DNA of 64,000 nucleotides from Blasia pusilla (Eukaryota > Marchantiophyta > Marchantiopsida > Blasiales). Under the pieces are notes generated by a model that saw nothing but the letters and a program-made list of their open reading frames with translations, was not told where the DNA came from and did no database searches. Positions within the stretch are counted from its first letter, which is position 1, and every line of letters begins with the position of its first letter. A program made the position numbers and the translations under genes. Positions 47,240-58,914 of the stretch are shown here, piece by piece. The stretch lies in assembly GCA_050084515.1 (NCBI GenBank), contig CM114272.1:44764001-44828000 (forward strand), read 5' to 3'.

Positions 47240-49030
47240 GCCTTGTCAAGTGGCGGATATCAGTGGTCCGTCCACATTATCATCAAATGAAGAGCATACC
47301 ACCAATGTTTACACCAGATCATCAAGAAGAAGAATTTGGTGATGATTACAAAGAACAGCCTGTTCTTCCACTACGGTCGTCATACCCTAAGTGGATAAAG
47401 CAGCTCTTCGATTGTAAGGATCCACTAGCAACTGATAAAGTTGTTACACATCCAAGTAGATCCAAGAGACTAGAGGAGCATAATAGAGCTTCCACACATC
47501 TTGTCAACATGGCCTTGATGACAGAGGTCTTGAAGGTGGAAGAGCCATCATGCTTGGATGAGGCCCTTGCTCATCCTCAATGGAGAGAGGCCATGCAAAT
47601 GGAGATGGACGCTATTCATAGAAATGAAACTTGGACTTTGGTTGAGAAGCCAAAGGACAGGAAGATAATACGCACCAAGTGGGTGTACAAGACCAAGTAC
47701 AAGTCAAACCGTACATTGGATAAATTCAAAGCGAGGTTGGTTGCACAAGGATGCTCACAAATCGAAGGTTTTGACTACTATGAGACTTTTGCTCCTACTG
47801 CAAGGATGACAACCATTCGAATTTTTCTAGCGGTTGGAGGAACAAGATGTTGGCATCTATACCAATACGATGTGAAGTCTGCCTTTCTGAACGGGAGTCT
47901 GAAGGAGGAGGTGTATGTATCTCAACCACCAGGTTTTGAGACACCCGGATGAGAAGAGAAAGTATGTTTACTTCATCAAGCATTATATGAGTTGAAGCAA
48001 GCCCCAAGGGAATGGTATCAATGAATAGATACATTCTTTCGAGAGAAGGGTCTCATCAAGAGTCCGTAGGAAGCAAATTTGTATGTGTTTTGCAAAGATG
48101 GGATGTATATGTTGATAGTCTTGTATGTGGATCATCTTATCATCAGAGGAGACCACAATAAGAAAATAGAGGAAATGAAGGGAGTGTTGAAATGTGAGTT
48201 TGAAATGTCAGATTTAGGTCTTTTGCACTACTTTATAGGGCTGGAGATTTGGCAATAGTCAGATTCTATTTTTCTCTCTCAACAAAAGTATGCTAGAGAA
48301 ATCTTGAAGGCATTCAGGATGACCGAGTGTAAGGCAGTGGTCTCGCCAATGGAGGTAGAGTTGAAACTCTCAATGGAGTATGTTTCACCATTGGTAGATG
48401 AAAAGATGTACAGAAAGCTTGTAGGCAGTTTGATATTTTTGTGTAACACTAGACCAGACATTACCTTTGCTGTGGGAGTGTTGAGTAGGTTCTTAACTAA
48501 GCCTCGTGAGAACCATTGGAAGGTAGGGATGCGTGTGTTGAAGTACATCAAAGGCACTATCGAGTACGGTATCACCTATGGAGCAGGGACAAAAATGACA
48601 GCTTTCTGTTACTCGGATTGGGCAGGAGATTCAGATTCTCAAAGATCGGTTTCGGGTTATTGCTTCCTGGTAGGATCAGGTGTGGTGTCATGGGTCAGCA
48701 AGAAGCAAACTATAGTGGTTCTTTCTTCTACCGAGGCAGAGTACAAGGCGGCTTGTTATGCTTCTTGTGAAGTAGTATGGTTGAGATGGATATTGTAGGA
48801 CATAGGAGAAGCACCAGAAAGTGCTATTGTAATGTGGTGTGACAATCAGAGTTGCATTGCCATAGCACATAATCCTGTGTTTCATGCTCGTACGAAGCAC
48901 ATAGAGATCCAGTATCATTTTGCTCATGAATTGATCGAGGGAGAGGTTTTGAAGTTAGTCTATTGCCGAACAGAGGATAATCGTGCAGACATCTTCACGA
49001 AAGCTTTGAGCGGAGATCACCTTCATTGAC
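47240..49030 (+). pseudogene. Reverse transcriptase-RNase H of copia 2
   Basis: RT blocks: EAMQMEMDAIHRNETWTLVE (47589), RTKWVYKTKYKSNRTLDKFK (47672), FAPTARMTTIRIFLAVGGTR, YQYDVKSAFLNGSLKEEVYV (47863). The active site is YVDH (48124-48135) instead of YVDD, so the second Asp is lost. RNase H: AFCYSDWAGDSDSQRSVSGY (48601), VVSWVSKKQTIVVLSSTEAE (48682), WCDNQSCIAIAHNPVFHART (48835) and TEDNRADIFTKALSG (48974). Stops at 47950 and 48022 and others break the frame. Confidence 0.92.
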
Positions 49031-49083
49031 ATCTGAAGGGTCTTGGCATTAGGTCCAAGACATTAGTCCACATGAGAGTGGAT

Positions 49084-49095
49084 CTTGAGGGGGGA
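49084..49095 (+). other. Polypurine tract of copia 2
   Basis: CTTGAGGGGGGA immediately precedes the 3' LTR (starts 49096). It is the expected plus-strand priming site. Confidence 0.85.
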
Positions 49096-49565
49096 TGTTG
49101 GATTCTCTACATCCACTTCTCTGAGCACCATTAATGTGATCGGCCCCCTTGTATGAGGAGAAGTCTAGATTGATGGTGTCGACTAAGATGTCGAAGGAGT
49201 CATAGAAATATGACGTAGGTGGTTTCAAGAGTAACGTTACTAGGATTATCTAACCCTATATTGCATTAGGGTGTGGGGCACCTTGATGCAATATAGGGTT
49301 AGATAAAATGCAAAATGCAAAATTGATGCGCCCTCATGTAAAATTTTTCCATTAATAGAAATAAAGAAAAATAGGTAAAAACCCTAGTTTCGTGAGTAGT
49401 GAAAGAGTCGAGAGCCGCAGCGGTAGCGCATTCTCGTATGTTGAGTTATCTCCATGTTCAGGTTCCATCGAAGCTCTTATGTGAGCGTACGGACGGACTA
49501 GGCCACTTTGTATCTTTAAGTTTTGTAAAGATTTCAGTGATTTTGTCACTTTTTGTTTTCTCACA
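49096..49565 (+). repeat. 3' LTR of copia 2 (470 bp)
   Basis: TGTTGGATTC...TTTTCTCACA, longer than the 5' LTR. It contains the duplicated word ATATAGGGTTAGATAAAATGC (49291) and its inverted relative AACCCTATATTGCAT (49253). Confidence 0.93.
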
Positions 49566-49570
49566 AGTTG

Positions 49571-51060
49571 TTTTGAAGAAGCTGCAAGTAAAGACGAATG
49601 GTTTGAAGCTATGGAGGAAGAGCTTGTTGCATTAAGACATCAACAGACATAGGAGCTGATTGATATAGCTTCTAGTAAGGAAGCTATTGGTTGCTAATGG
49701 GTTTATAAAATCAAGCGCAATCAAGATGGTACAATTAATAGATACAAAGCGAGATTGGTGGCTAAGGGCTATGCACAGTAATATGGCATCAATTATCGGG
49801 AAATATTTTGCCCTGTTACAAAGATGGCGACTACAAGAACAGTGGTTGCTCTTGGAGTAAGTAAGAAGTGGAGATTACATCACATGGATGTCAAGAATGC
49901 CTTCTTGAATGGAGATCTGAACGAGGAGGTATATATGACTCAACCATCTGGATACGAGCATCCCAAGTTTCCATTTCACGTATGCAGGTTGAAGAAAGCT
50001 CTATACGGGCTCAAACAAGCTCCAAAAGCTTGGTATGGCAAGATTATATACATCCTATAAGAGTTGGATCTTAGGATATGTGATTCTCACTCCTCTTTAT
50101 ATGTCTTGAGAGGACAAGATCATATGGTTCTCATTGTGTTGTATGTTGACGATCTCCTGATTATTGGGAGTACTGAAGAAATCGTACAAGTCAAGCTTAA
50201 GTTACAAGCAGGATTTGATATGAAGGACTTGGGGGAACTCAAGCACTTCTTTGTTATTGAGTTTATCAAGGTTAGAGAGAGCATGTGGTTACTACAACAA
50301 CAATATACTCTTCATATGCTTTCAAAGTATGGTATGACGGCTTGTAAGCCAATCTCTACACCGTTGGATCAGAATGTGAAGCTAAAAGTGGATAAAGGAG
50401 AGTTTCTAGCATATTCTAATATGTACAGGTGCATGGTTGGAAGTTTGATCTATCTAACTATAACCAGACCATATTTGAGCTATGTTGTTGGCCTAGTGAG
50501 CCATTTTATACAAACACCTTGAAAAACTCACCTTGATATGCTGAGGAGGATTATGCGGTATGTGAAATTCTCTATTCAATTCGGGCTTCAATTTGAACCT
50601 TCTCCGAGTTTTCAATTACAAGGATTCACATATGCTAATTGGGCAAGAAATGTGTTTGATCGACACTCCACATTTCGGTATTCATTTACTTTGGGAAGCG
50701 CAGCTACAAGTTGGGCTTCAAAGAAGCAACCTATAGTTGCTTTATCTTCAACAAAGGCTGAGTATAGAGGAGTAATCAATGCAACATGTGAGGCGATGTG
50801 GCTTCATTGATTACTTGTTGAGATTGGCGTTAGTAACTTAGGACCTGGTGTAATATATGCAGAGACAATATTAGTAGCATCAAGCTTGCTAATAGCCGTG
50901 TGTTTCATACTCGTACAAAGCATGTTGAGGGGCACTATCATTTTATCGAGAGAAAGTGCTTGCAGAAGAAATCGATCTTGTGTATATAGGTACAGATCAG
51001 CGAATTGCTGACATCTTTACAAAGACATTGTCTGGAGATAAGTTTGACATGTTCAGAAAT
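49571..51060 (+). pseudogene. Reverse transcriptase-RNase H of copia 1
   Basis: Continues copia 1 after copia 2. EAMEEELVALRHQQT (49608), RYKARLVAKGYAQ (49740), HHMDVKNAFLNGDLNEEVYM (49878) and LKKALYGLKQAPKAWYGKI (49990) are typical. The active site YVDD is intact at 50142-50153. RNase H has YANWARNVFDRHSTFRYSF (50630), ATSWASKKQPIVALSSTKAE (50704) and RIADIFTKTLSGDKF (51000-51045). Stops, for example at 50058 and 50808, show decay, but this RT is better preserved than that of copia 2. Confidence 0.92.
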
Positions 51061-51104
51061 GATTTAGGTATTCGGGATATCAATATGAGCTTGAGGGGGA
51101 GTAT

Positions 51105-51355
51105 TGAAGATTGAGTTACAATCAAGCTCATGAGACACCTAAACTGCTACATTTGGTACTCACACAAAGTAGGGAAGCTTAATCTTGGTTAGTCAGTTAA
51201 GCGCGATTATCTTAACTAGGGTTAGTTAATCACACTTAGTCTCAATCGAGACTATGTTTAAGGTTAGGGTTAGGATTGCTTGTACATACCCTATATAATT
51301 GAGAAGGAGACCACCTCCACTAAATTCTCTCATTGCAACTTTCGTTCTCCATGGT
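51105..51355 (+). repeat. 3' LTR of copia 1 (approximate end)
   Basis: Begins TGAAGATTGAGTTACAATC directly after the polypurine tract GAGCTTGAGGGGGAGTAT. It includes a TATATAATTG box at about 51293. The end is estimated at about 51355 because DNMT coding sequence resumes by 51370. No matching 5' LTR was found. Confidence 0.75.
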
Positions 51356-51359
51356 GACG

Positions 51360-51752
51360 TGTGAGTGTGAGAGTCATTTTCCACCAGTTATGCTTCTTTA
51401 GCAATTTTCCACAGGTTTGGGATGACCAACTACAGAGGTTTGTAGAGCCCAATGCCGATGACTGACAGCGAGCAATGGGATTTCCCACATGAGTGACGGT
51501 AGTATTGTCCCTCTCAGAGGCATCACGACATCATATCTTGGGTGAGGTGATGGACCTGAACTGCTTGACATGGATTTTCAACTTATGAGTGGCTCAGCTG
51601 CGTCATTTGAGGATGGGATAGATTACATCTATTGCGTTGGTGAGCCCCATACTTGCCAAGATGGTTGAGGTAGTGGCTAGGGGCGAGATCCAAGGAGATC
51701 GACAGACTAGGGATGATCGGGAGACACATCCTTGGGCTTCTTGGGATGTTTT
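51360..51752 (+). pseudogene. C5-DNA methyltransferase copy 2, C-terminal part
   Basis: Resumes the DNMT after the copia nest. FVEPNADD*QRAMGFPT (51444) matches PVEPNADEHERAMGFST of copy 1; motif X HHILGEVMDLNCLTWIF (51530) matches RQILGQAMDLNCLTWVF; and ETHPWASWDV (51722) matches the pol linker RHPSTSWDM. It ends at about 51752 where an LTR fragment begins. Finding motif X 9.3 kb from motif VIII, with DNMT homology flush on both sides of the copia nest, proves the interruption. Confidence 0.87.
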
Positions 51753-52779
51753 GAAAGACCAAGAGAGAAGCTCGGCAAAGACAATGAAGCACAAATAAAG
51801 AACTTATTACTGAAGTACTTCGCTCTTCAACAAAACTACAATACGAAGTACAAAGTACTTAGAGAGAAGACGAAGACTAAGGCACTTCAAACATGAACAA
51901 AGAGCTTTGTCTTGGAAAGAAGAAGAAGAGGTCTCGACTATGCAGCAAAGATAAGACTAAACGCGATTCCAAGCGGCACACCGTTAGAGTAGTTAGGCTA
52001 GAAAGAGGCATGACTTTTTGGACCAAATAGGAAGGTAGAACTGTTATGACCAGCGGATTCCTAGGGATCATAAAACTAAGAGAACCATAGATCAAAGTGG
52101 TTAAAAGATCCCAGTAGGTGCCTACTTAGCAAGAAGCGCTTCAGATCTCTAATACTCATACCGTTTGGAAGGATATTTAAGGATCATCAACAAAATTATC
52201 AGCATCAATCTCTTACAATATCTTTTGCTTTAGGAATGGTTTGAGCAAGGGAGTAGTACCCTCTCGTGCTTGTATACACTTTGCAGCTTTCTCGTTCTTG
52301 ATGGAATAGTAAAGAACCCATTTCTTCATTCTGATGTGCATATGCATATGTCTGAATTCTTATTGGGTCTGCAGAGTGAGGAGTGTATTAGGAGAGCAAC
52401 TTTCACCAATAGAATAATCAACATTGAGATCTGAAAAATTTTCTAGAGAGAGAGTAGCCTGCCGAGACGGATTGAGTTCCGAAAGTAGGAGAAGCCATCT
52501 TCTTGTTGAGATCTCCATGAGGTTCTTTGGTGTTGAGTGAAGATCTGCCTGCGCATGAATTCAATTCCACTGGAGAGAATCGAGGAAAGAAATTGTGGTA
52601 CTAATGGAGAGAAGAATACAATGATAACTGATTGAATCCGAATTGTACACACTTAACTACAACTATTGCAAGATAAACACCAATTTAAACTCTCTTTTCA
52701 AATAATCGTGATCCTCTTGGGGATTGAACTCATTAAATTACCCTAAAAAGATCAATTCTTATAATTCTTGTACATTACA
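51753..52779 (+). repeat. 5' LTR, truncated at its 5' end
   Basis: Homology to the LTR family starts at about 51753 (AAAGACCAAGAG, compare 19410) and ends CTTGTACATTACA at 52779. About 230-260 bp of the 5' end are missing. It carries GAAGTACTTCGCTCTTC at 51813 and the marker GTGATCCTCTTGGGGATTGA at 52708-52727. Confidence 0.85.
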
Positions 52780-53510
52780 ATTAGCCAAGGAGAAAGGAAG
52801 AGGATGATGGGTGAAGAGGAGGGGGGAGAAGCCTCGCAGCCTACGAGACCCAACCATTTAGTTCTCACAGAAGAGCATCTCCTATCTCTAGCTATCCCTC
52901 TTAGGCAGTAGATGAAAGAAGATAGCAATCTTTTTGCTACACTAGTATTAGAAAAGATAGAAAAGTGAATTAGTCTTGTCAAAGAACCTATTGCCGAACG
53001 GTGCTCCGCCCATGAACGTCAGTTATACTTGGTGATGACCTACTACTTCTATTTATGGGAGGAAAACTTGGCAGGTAGATTGAGTGCAGATACACCAACC
53101 AGTAGAAAGTAAGAGAAGCCAACTATCCCTCCATGGAGTTATATCTTGCAACAGTCTTGGATGAGCCACCAAGCTCATGAACCCCTAGGGGTACTACCTA
53201 TGGAAGACTCTCGACCATCAGCTCGGAATCAACAAGTTTATCGGTGCAATAAGCAGCAAGAAGATCACCCATCTCAGAAAAAATCGGGTGTATCTCCCAA
53301 TCTTTGTCCTTGTACAAAGTAGAAGAGCAAGAAGAGAGACAAGAGTGCGTCCCCCCGCACTTCCTTGGTTACTTCAATGTCGGAAGACGACGCAACCTGG
53401 AATCCCTTTGGGATCTAGGGGACGAGGAGCTGACCTAGCCCTCCAAGCCTGAACCCATACCTCCCCCTTCCCAAAGAACCAGTCCGGGCCCTAGCGGAAA
53501 AAATTTTCCA
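52780..53510 (+). other. Leader between 5' LTR and gag
   Basis: Purine-rich at first (AAGGAGAAAGGAAGAGG). The usual TGG primer-binding site is not clear right after the LTR. Remnant Gag-like coding may begin here, but no confident frame leads to the Met at 53511. Confidence 0.5.
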
Positions 53511-54832
53511 ATGGCCAATACGAGGAAGACGTTGCTACAGTATCCCACTTTTGCGGAAGGTCGGAGGGATAACGTCGACAATTTTGTGCTTGAGTTTACC
53601 CATGTGGCTAAGGCTAATGGGGAAGGCTCAAAGAAATATTTATTACGGGTATTCCCACGCCTTTTAAAGAAGCAAGCCAGCCAGTGGTATGAGGGCCTGG
53701 GAGTAGACGTCCCTGAAACATGGAAGGGTGTACTGGAAGCCTTCCTTCATGAGTTCTGAGACTTGGAGTTTGAGGACCGGCTCCTTATGAAGCTCCGCGA
53801 TTTAAGGCATAAGAAGATGGAGACTCTCAAGGAATATAATCAAAGATTCTTAAGCTTGATTAATAAACTAGAATACACCACTACCTCTTTGTTGGTAGAT
53901 TGGTTTTTGTGTGGACTATTCAAGGAGATGGACCGGTACTGCCGTCGAGGCCAACGAGACCCGCTAGAAGTTGTCATCGCATTCGTGAAGGCGTACAAAG
54001 CCTCCAACAAATCTCGCAAGATGCAAAGACAGTGCCACCAACAACGAGGCACTTTGCAAACTAGTTCCTGGTCTGAAGACAAAGCATCCTCTATGGACAT
54101 CAAAGCTTCTGCTGATAGTACAATGGAGTCTTCGGATTCCAACAAAGACTCAAAGTCCAAGGGGAAGAAAAAATGAATAAACACCAAAGCTCCTCAAAGC
54201 ATGGGCAAAGAGCCAAGCCGAAAAAACATGGCACCAAGAAGTCTATGAGTCCAGTATGAGGGCCCGCAAAGAAGGCAAGCCGGTCAGCTATTAAAGAGTT
54301 AAGCAAACAAAGGGCGGAGATAAAGGTGCATCTGGCAGCCTAGAAGGATCCTAGAAGGAGACCGAGTCTTATGAGGCCAAACGTATGGTGCAGTGCCTAC
54401 GGAAATCAAGGGCATACTGCCCATGAATGTTCCCTTCAAAGAGATCTGCGCTGGGTTTAGGAGGATCCAACCGCGGAAGAAGGCTAGTATGAAGCTGAAC
54501 AATAGGAAGGCTGCTATGCAATCCAGACCATGCTTGCACCTAGCCTCGGACAAAATTGGATTCCGAGGTATGTGCCCCCGGAATACGATGAATAGAGACC
54601 TTTGAGGCAGATCATGGGACCTGCTGCCTTCACCCCACTGATAAAAAGAAATTGCTGCTACAATTGTAGAGCAATCGATCATTGGGCAAATTATTGCCCA
54701 AACCCGAAGAGGCCACTAGGACTCAACCCCTTGTGCGGAAATTGCAAAAAAGGCGGGCACACTGCAGTGGAGTGCCCGGAACCCAAGGTTCCTCGGTTGC
54801 TGGTCATGTATGTGGCCACCCCACCAGCATAA
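53511..54832 (+). pseudogene. gag of the plus-strand ORF3-family gypsy
   Basis: Starts MANTRKTLLQYPTFAEGRRD at 53511. The Retrotrans_gag capsid block is VFPRLLKKQASQWYEGLGVD (53651) then MKLRDLRHKKMETLKEYNQR and LVDWFLCGLFKEMDRYCRRG; a stop at 53757 lies in the same frame. Two zinc knuckles are intact, CYNCRAIDHWANYC (54656-54697) and CGNCKKGGHTAVEC (54734-54775), both CX2CX4HX4C. The Lys/Ser-rich stretch at 54080-54175 is a basic linker. Confidence 0.87.
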
Positions 54833-54871
54833 ACGCAAACCAAGAATGAAGTAAACTTTCAGCACGTCTGA

Positions 54872-55870
54872 GTGGAGGAGTTAGCTTCTCCCAAGACCTG
54901 TAAAAAGGTTACTATCAAGAAGGAGGAGCTTGACAAAACAACAGCCAAAGAATCCTTGGAATGGCCCGAGGACCTCCTGAAAGAAGTCCTTGCAGTTACC
55001 ACCAAGGCAAAGATAAAGACGTCTGAGACCACCAAGACGAGGGCAGGGTCTTTGTCTTTGGGCAAAGTCAAGGACTCTAAGAAGACAAAGACTAACAACT
55101 TCCGGGCAGGAAAGGCCATCCTCAAAGGAGACATAGACCCAGCCTTCGACCGAAGCCATCCGGAGTACTTCCATCAAGATGTTGAGGACCAGGTTCATGC
55201 TCAAGTTTGCGAAGACCGAGTCCGAGAATTGGCGTCACAACGGAGAGTAGGGCGATTGAGGTCAGAAAAGGAATCGGCAATGCACGCCATAGTGACGTCA
55301 CCCCTAGTGCTAGAAGCGTACGATCTGCTTCGAGATTTGGCATCAACGCCAACAAATATCACCTTATTACAATTGCTGATGGATAACCTAGTCTACAACA
55401 AGATTTTGCAGCAGTGGAAGGTGAGTCGGAGAAAACAAAAGAAGTCCTTGAAGAGTTTACTGGTGGTGGACTTATTCCGTATTGAAGTTGAAGACTTGGG
55501 AGCTCCACAAAGTGGAGGTGGAGATTGATGGACAAACCATTAAGAATGTCCCCATTGACTCTGGAAGTGGGATCAACATTATGATAGAGCAGACAACCCA
55601 TGCTTTGGGGTACATGAAGTACGAGCCCACCAAAAAGTATTTGCGATTCGCGGATCAGTCCCGAAAGTGACCACTTGGATACCTCACTCAGATTCCAACG
55701 ATAATTGGGGGTGTACTATTTTTGCTGGACTACTAAGTGTTACAGCCATTGACCGGCACCAGATATCCCTTGCTGATTGCATGACCCTCGCTCTACCGCG
55801 CATTGGTGAGCACAGACAGGAAGAGAAGGCGGTTCACATACAAAGCCCCGGATTAATTCCCAAAAAAGAT
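54872..55870 (+). pseudogene. Linker and retropepsin of the plus-strand gypsy
   Basis: A Lys/Glu-rich linker (54872-55120) leads to SPLVLEAYDLLRDLASTPTN (55300), a block often seen before the protease of this gypsy type. The protease active site is VEIDGQTIKNVPIDSGSGIN (55515-55575) with an intact D-S-G, then ALGYMKYEPTKKYLRFADQS. A frameshift near 55490-55530 separates the two frames. A PKKDG-like word ends the region near 55870. Confidence 0.8.
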
Positions 55871-56189
55871 GGTTAAGCTTTCATGGAAGTTGCGACCAAC
55901 GCAAGGAGAGACGCCCGCGACAGACGAGGGGTATACGTCTGACCAGGAGAACACAAAAACCACGGAGTCCTCATCTAATGTATATTATTTAGAGTGTTAT
56001 GAAGTCAACAAAGAGTCTTTGTCTATAGAGCAGAGGTCCGTTCATGAAGAAGAAAAATTAGGCCGTAGTACCTTCTAGTTTATAGAGGATATGGTTGAGG
56101 AAAAGGACTATCAACAAGTCCCAATTACAAGTAAAAAATCCATACATCTTTTGGCGGAATTTTCTCTTGCAGAACTCCATGATTAGAGA

Positions 56190-57560
56190 AAATTACTATT
56201 TGAGTACTTGGATGTCTTTGCTTATACCATGGAGGAAATGAAAGGCGTACCGGCTAAGTATGGCGAACATCGAATCGATCTAAAACTAGGAACAATTCCA
56301 ATACAACTACATCAATACCGCCTTAATCCCAAGTACTCGTTGTTAGTAAAAGATAAGGTCGACCAACGCCTTGAAGCAAGAGTGATTTACCATGTGTTGA
56401 GCAGCGAGTGGTTGTCTCCAATTGTGATTGTACCCAAGAAGCAATGAGGCAAGATCAGGGTGTGCAAATATTACCGGAAGTTGAATGTGGCTACCCTAAA
56501 GGATCATCATCCACTACCCTTCACTAACACCATTTTAGACAAAGTCACTGCCCATGAGCATTATACGTTCTTGGATGGATACTTGGGCTACAACGAGGTG
56601 TCCATTAGGGAAAAAGATAGGCCCCTTACTACATTCACCACTGATTGGGGCACCTTCGCATATCGGGTGATGCCTTTCGGGTTGTGCAACGCCCCTGCTA
56701 CCTTCCAACGGATGATGATTTCAATCTTCCAAGAGTACCTTTGGAAATTCATTGAAATTTTCCTTGAAAATTTTTGCATTTTCAGTTCGGGGGCAGAGCA
56801 TTTGCACAAAAGAGCTAACCTTAGCTCGATGTTGCGAAGTGCAGTTATCCCTCTACCCGGAAAAATCATATATTGCAATGAGACAAGGTATCCTATTGGG
56901 GCATCAAGTGTCCTCCCAATGGATTGAAGTTGACAAGGCCAAGGTGGATATAATTGTGGCATTGGAAGCGCCTATGAATCTCATAGAACTGAGAGGCTTT
57001 CTAGGCCATGTGGGCTATTATCGACGGTTCATTAAGGATTATAGGTTAAAAGCAAAAGCCCTTACTACCGTGTTGAAGAAGGTAACCGAGTGGGAATGGA
57101 CCTCCGCATGCCAAGCAGCGTTTTAAGAATTAAAACAAGCTTTGCTTGCAGCTCTAGTACTCCGTCCCCCTAATTGGACGAAACCCTTCCACATGTATGT
57201 GGACACATAGTCCTTTGCAATTGGGGTGGTGCTCAATCAACTCAATGAGCATAAACACAATTATCCGATTTATTACGCAGGTCGTCAACTATCTACGGAC
57301 GAACAAAAATATACAACTACAGAAAGGGAGGCATTGGGAATGGTATTTTCTTGTAAGAAGTTCCATCATTGTTTATTGGGGTATGAGTTCGTCTTTCACG
57401 TGGATCATTTTGCGCTCCGGCCCTTGATGGTCTAGGCGAATCTCTCCGGGAGAATCGCTTGGTGGATATTGTAACTAAAAGAATTCACATTTGATGTAAT
57501 TACCCGTGCAGGGAAGGTACACACCAACACGGATTTTTTTATCAAGGTTTCGGATGAGAA
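56190..57560 (+). pseudogene. Reverse transcriptase-RNase H of the plus-strand gypsy
   Basis: RT blocks: YGEHRIDLKLGTIPIQLHQY (56260), EWLSPIVIVPKKQ (56408), KIRVCKYYRKLNVATLKDHH (56451), TFLDGYLGYNEVSI (56569), RVMPFGLCNAPATFQRMM (56665). The active site reads FLENF at about 56760-56774 instead of F(L/V)DDF, so both catalytic aspartates are changed. LRGFLGHVGYYRRFIKDY (56990) follows. RNase H: MYVDT*SFAIGVVLNQL (57194), YAGRQLSTDEQKYTTTEREA (57274), HVDHFALRPLM (57399). A few stops and frameshifts. Confidence 0.92.
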
Positions 57561-57577
57561 ACGCGGACCTTACATAG

Positions 57578-58914
57578 ATGTTGGACGATACCTTTCCCAA
57601 CAAGGACTTGTTCCAAATAAGCGAAGAACAACTCCGCAAATCTTTGTATGAAGATATTTTTCATTTTCTAATTACCTTGCGGCTTCCATCTCCTATGATG
57701 GCGGAAGAGCGGGCCGTATTTTTAAACAAGATAGGACCTTGTGAGTTGTGTCACGGGGGATTATTCAAATTGGGTGTTGATGATGAGTATCAAAGATGAT
57801 TGGAGGCAGAGGAGATCCCCCACGTTATTGTGGCTATGCATTCAGCCAATTCCGGAGGACACTACGCAATTAAGAATACCGTCAAGAAAATCTTTGCGGC
57901 GCATTATCGGTGGCCAACCATGTATAGGGATGTGGGCCAATTCATTTAGAAATGTGATGCATGTCAAAGACCAGTTAGACCAACTGCTACCTCTCACTAG
58001 CCTTTGATGCCCATCCTACCCTTACCTCCTTTTGAGAAATGGGGCATTGATTTTGTGGACCTATTTCTCCAGCTAATTTCCAAACAAGGCAAAAATATAT
58101 TCTTACAGCCATTGACTACTGCACTAAGATGGTAGAAGCCATCGCAACGCGCAAAGACGATAGCAAGGCGGTAGCAAAATTTTTATATGGAATGATTATC
58201 ATACGGTACGGTTGCCCATTGGAGTTGGTAAGTGACCATGGATTCACTTCCTCAACAAGACCATTGAATCAACGACTTCCCATTTTTTGATTAAACATCG
58301 GAAGAGGACTCGTACAATCCTAAAGCAAATGGGTTAACGGAGAAGTCTAATGGACTTATTTGCCGGATACTGAATCGCTTGAGGGTTACCTATTCCTATG
58401 ATTGGGACGCAAAGATCCCGACAGCATTATGGGCCTATTGGATAGTTGAGAAGGTCACGACCAAGTATACCCCGTTTTACGTTATGTATGGCGTTCAACC
58501 ATTGACTCCCGTTGAATGGGATCTGCCTAGTTATCGTGTTTTGGAAGAGAGCATAATGGAGGATGACGTAGTGGTTGTATAGGGACGGAGTGAGACCTTA
58601 GTTGCTTTGGAAAAAGCACCGTTCTTAGCCCTTCAACATACCAAGACCCAAGAAGAAGAACGGAAGAAATGATATGAACGACATCTATGACCGTAGTCTA
58701 TAAGTATAAGAGATCTTGTATTGTTGTATGATAACTACTGGTTGAAATTTCCGGGGAAGTTAACATTGACTTGGATGGGACCATACCGAGTGGTGGAAAT
58801 ATTCGAGAATGGTTTGTTGTAGTTGGAGACCTTGAACGGAGAAGCATTACTGACTCGTGTCAATGGCATGCATGTGCGAAGATACCATCCGTCTAAAACC
58901 TACCGTGACTGAAG
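57578..58914 (+). pseudogene. Integrase of the plus-strand gypsy
   Basis: The HHCC zinc region is at 57810-57975 (HVIVAMHSANSGGHYAIKNT ... CDACQRP). The core keeps Asp in WGIDFVDLFL (58040), Asp in LELVSDHG (58219) and Glu in NPKANGLTEKSNGLICRILN (58318). The C-terminal part PSYRVLEESIMEDDVV (58529) to RVNGMHVRRYHPSKTYRD (58858) ends with stop TGA at 58912. Several frameshifts (about 58080 and 58250) inactivate it. The 420-bp spacer before ORF3 is rich in GCGAAGC/GAAGCTT words. Confidence 0.88.

Larger units (their letters stand above)
44933..49565 (+). mobile_element. Ty1/copia element 2, full length with TSD
   Basis: 5' LTR 44933-45316, primer-binding site 45317-45328, internal region, polypurine tract and 3' LTR 49096-49565. 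The target-site duplication AGTTG is perfect (44928-44932 and 49566-49570) and restores copia 1 when removed. The LTRs are clearly related but differ by substitutions and about 86 bp of indels. Stops, an integrase deletion and a changed RT active site make it inactive. It is the youngest insertion of the nest at 37.7-51.8 kb. Confidence 0.95.
42128..51355 (+). mobile_element. Ty1/copia element 1, inserted in the DNMT and split by copia 2
   Basis: Plus-strand copia: gag (42296-43190), protease and integrase (43290-44932), then, after the nested copia 2, RT-RNase H (49571-51060), a polypurine tract (51091-51104) and a 3' LTR (51105 to about 51355). Integrase before RT marks Ty1/copia. A 5' LTR and primer site are not recognisable, so the left end is truncated or too diverged. 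DNMT coding sequence flanks both sides. Confidence 0.85.
37656..51752 (+). mobile_element. DNMT-bearing Ty3/gypsy, copy 2 (interrupted)
   Basis: Readable parts are gag (37656-39130), retropepsin (40348-41270), the DNMT N-terminal part (41271-42127) and the DNMT C-terminal part (51360-51752). Insertions are a minus-oriented solo LTR (39131-40347) and a 9.2-kb nested copia pair (about 42128-51355). Both ends are truncated: the 5' side at 37656 by a minus-strand gypsy, the 3' side at 51753 by a 5'-truncated LTR, so RT, RNase H and integrase are missing. Gene order to the left of RT matches copy 1. Confidence 0.88.

Noticed and set aside
42093-51408. TAGCAATTTT at both edges of copia 1 as a target-site duplication
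   Set aside because: The right-hand copy lies within DNMT coding sequence that resumes by 51370, so the match is coincidental; copia elements normally give 5-bp duplications.
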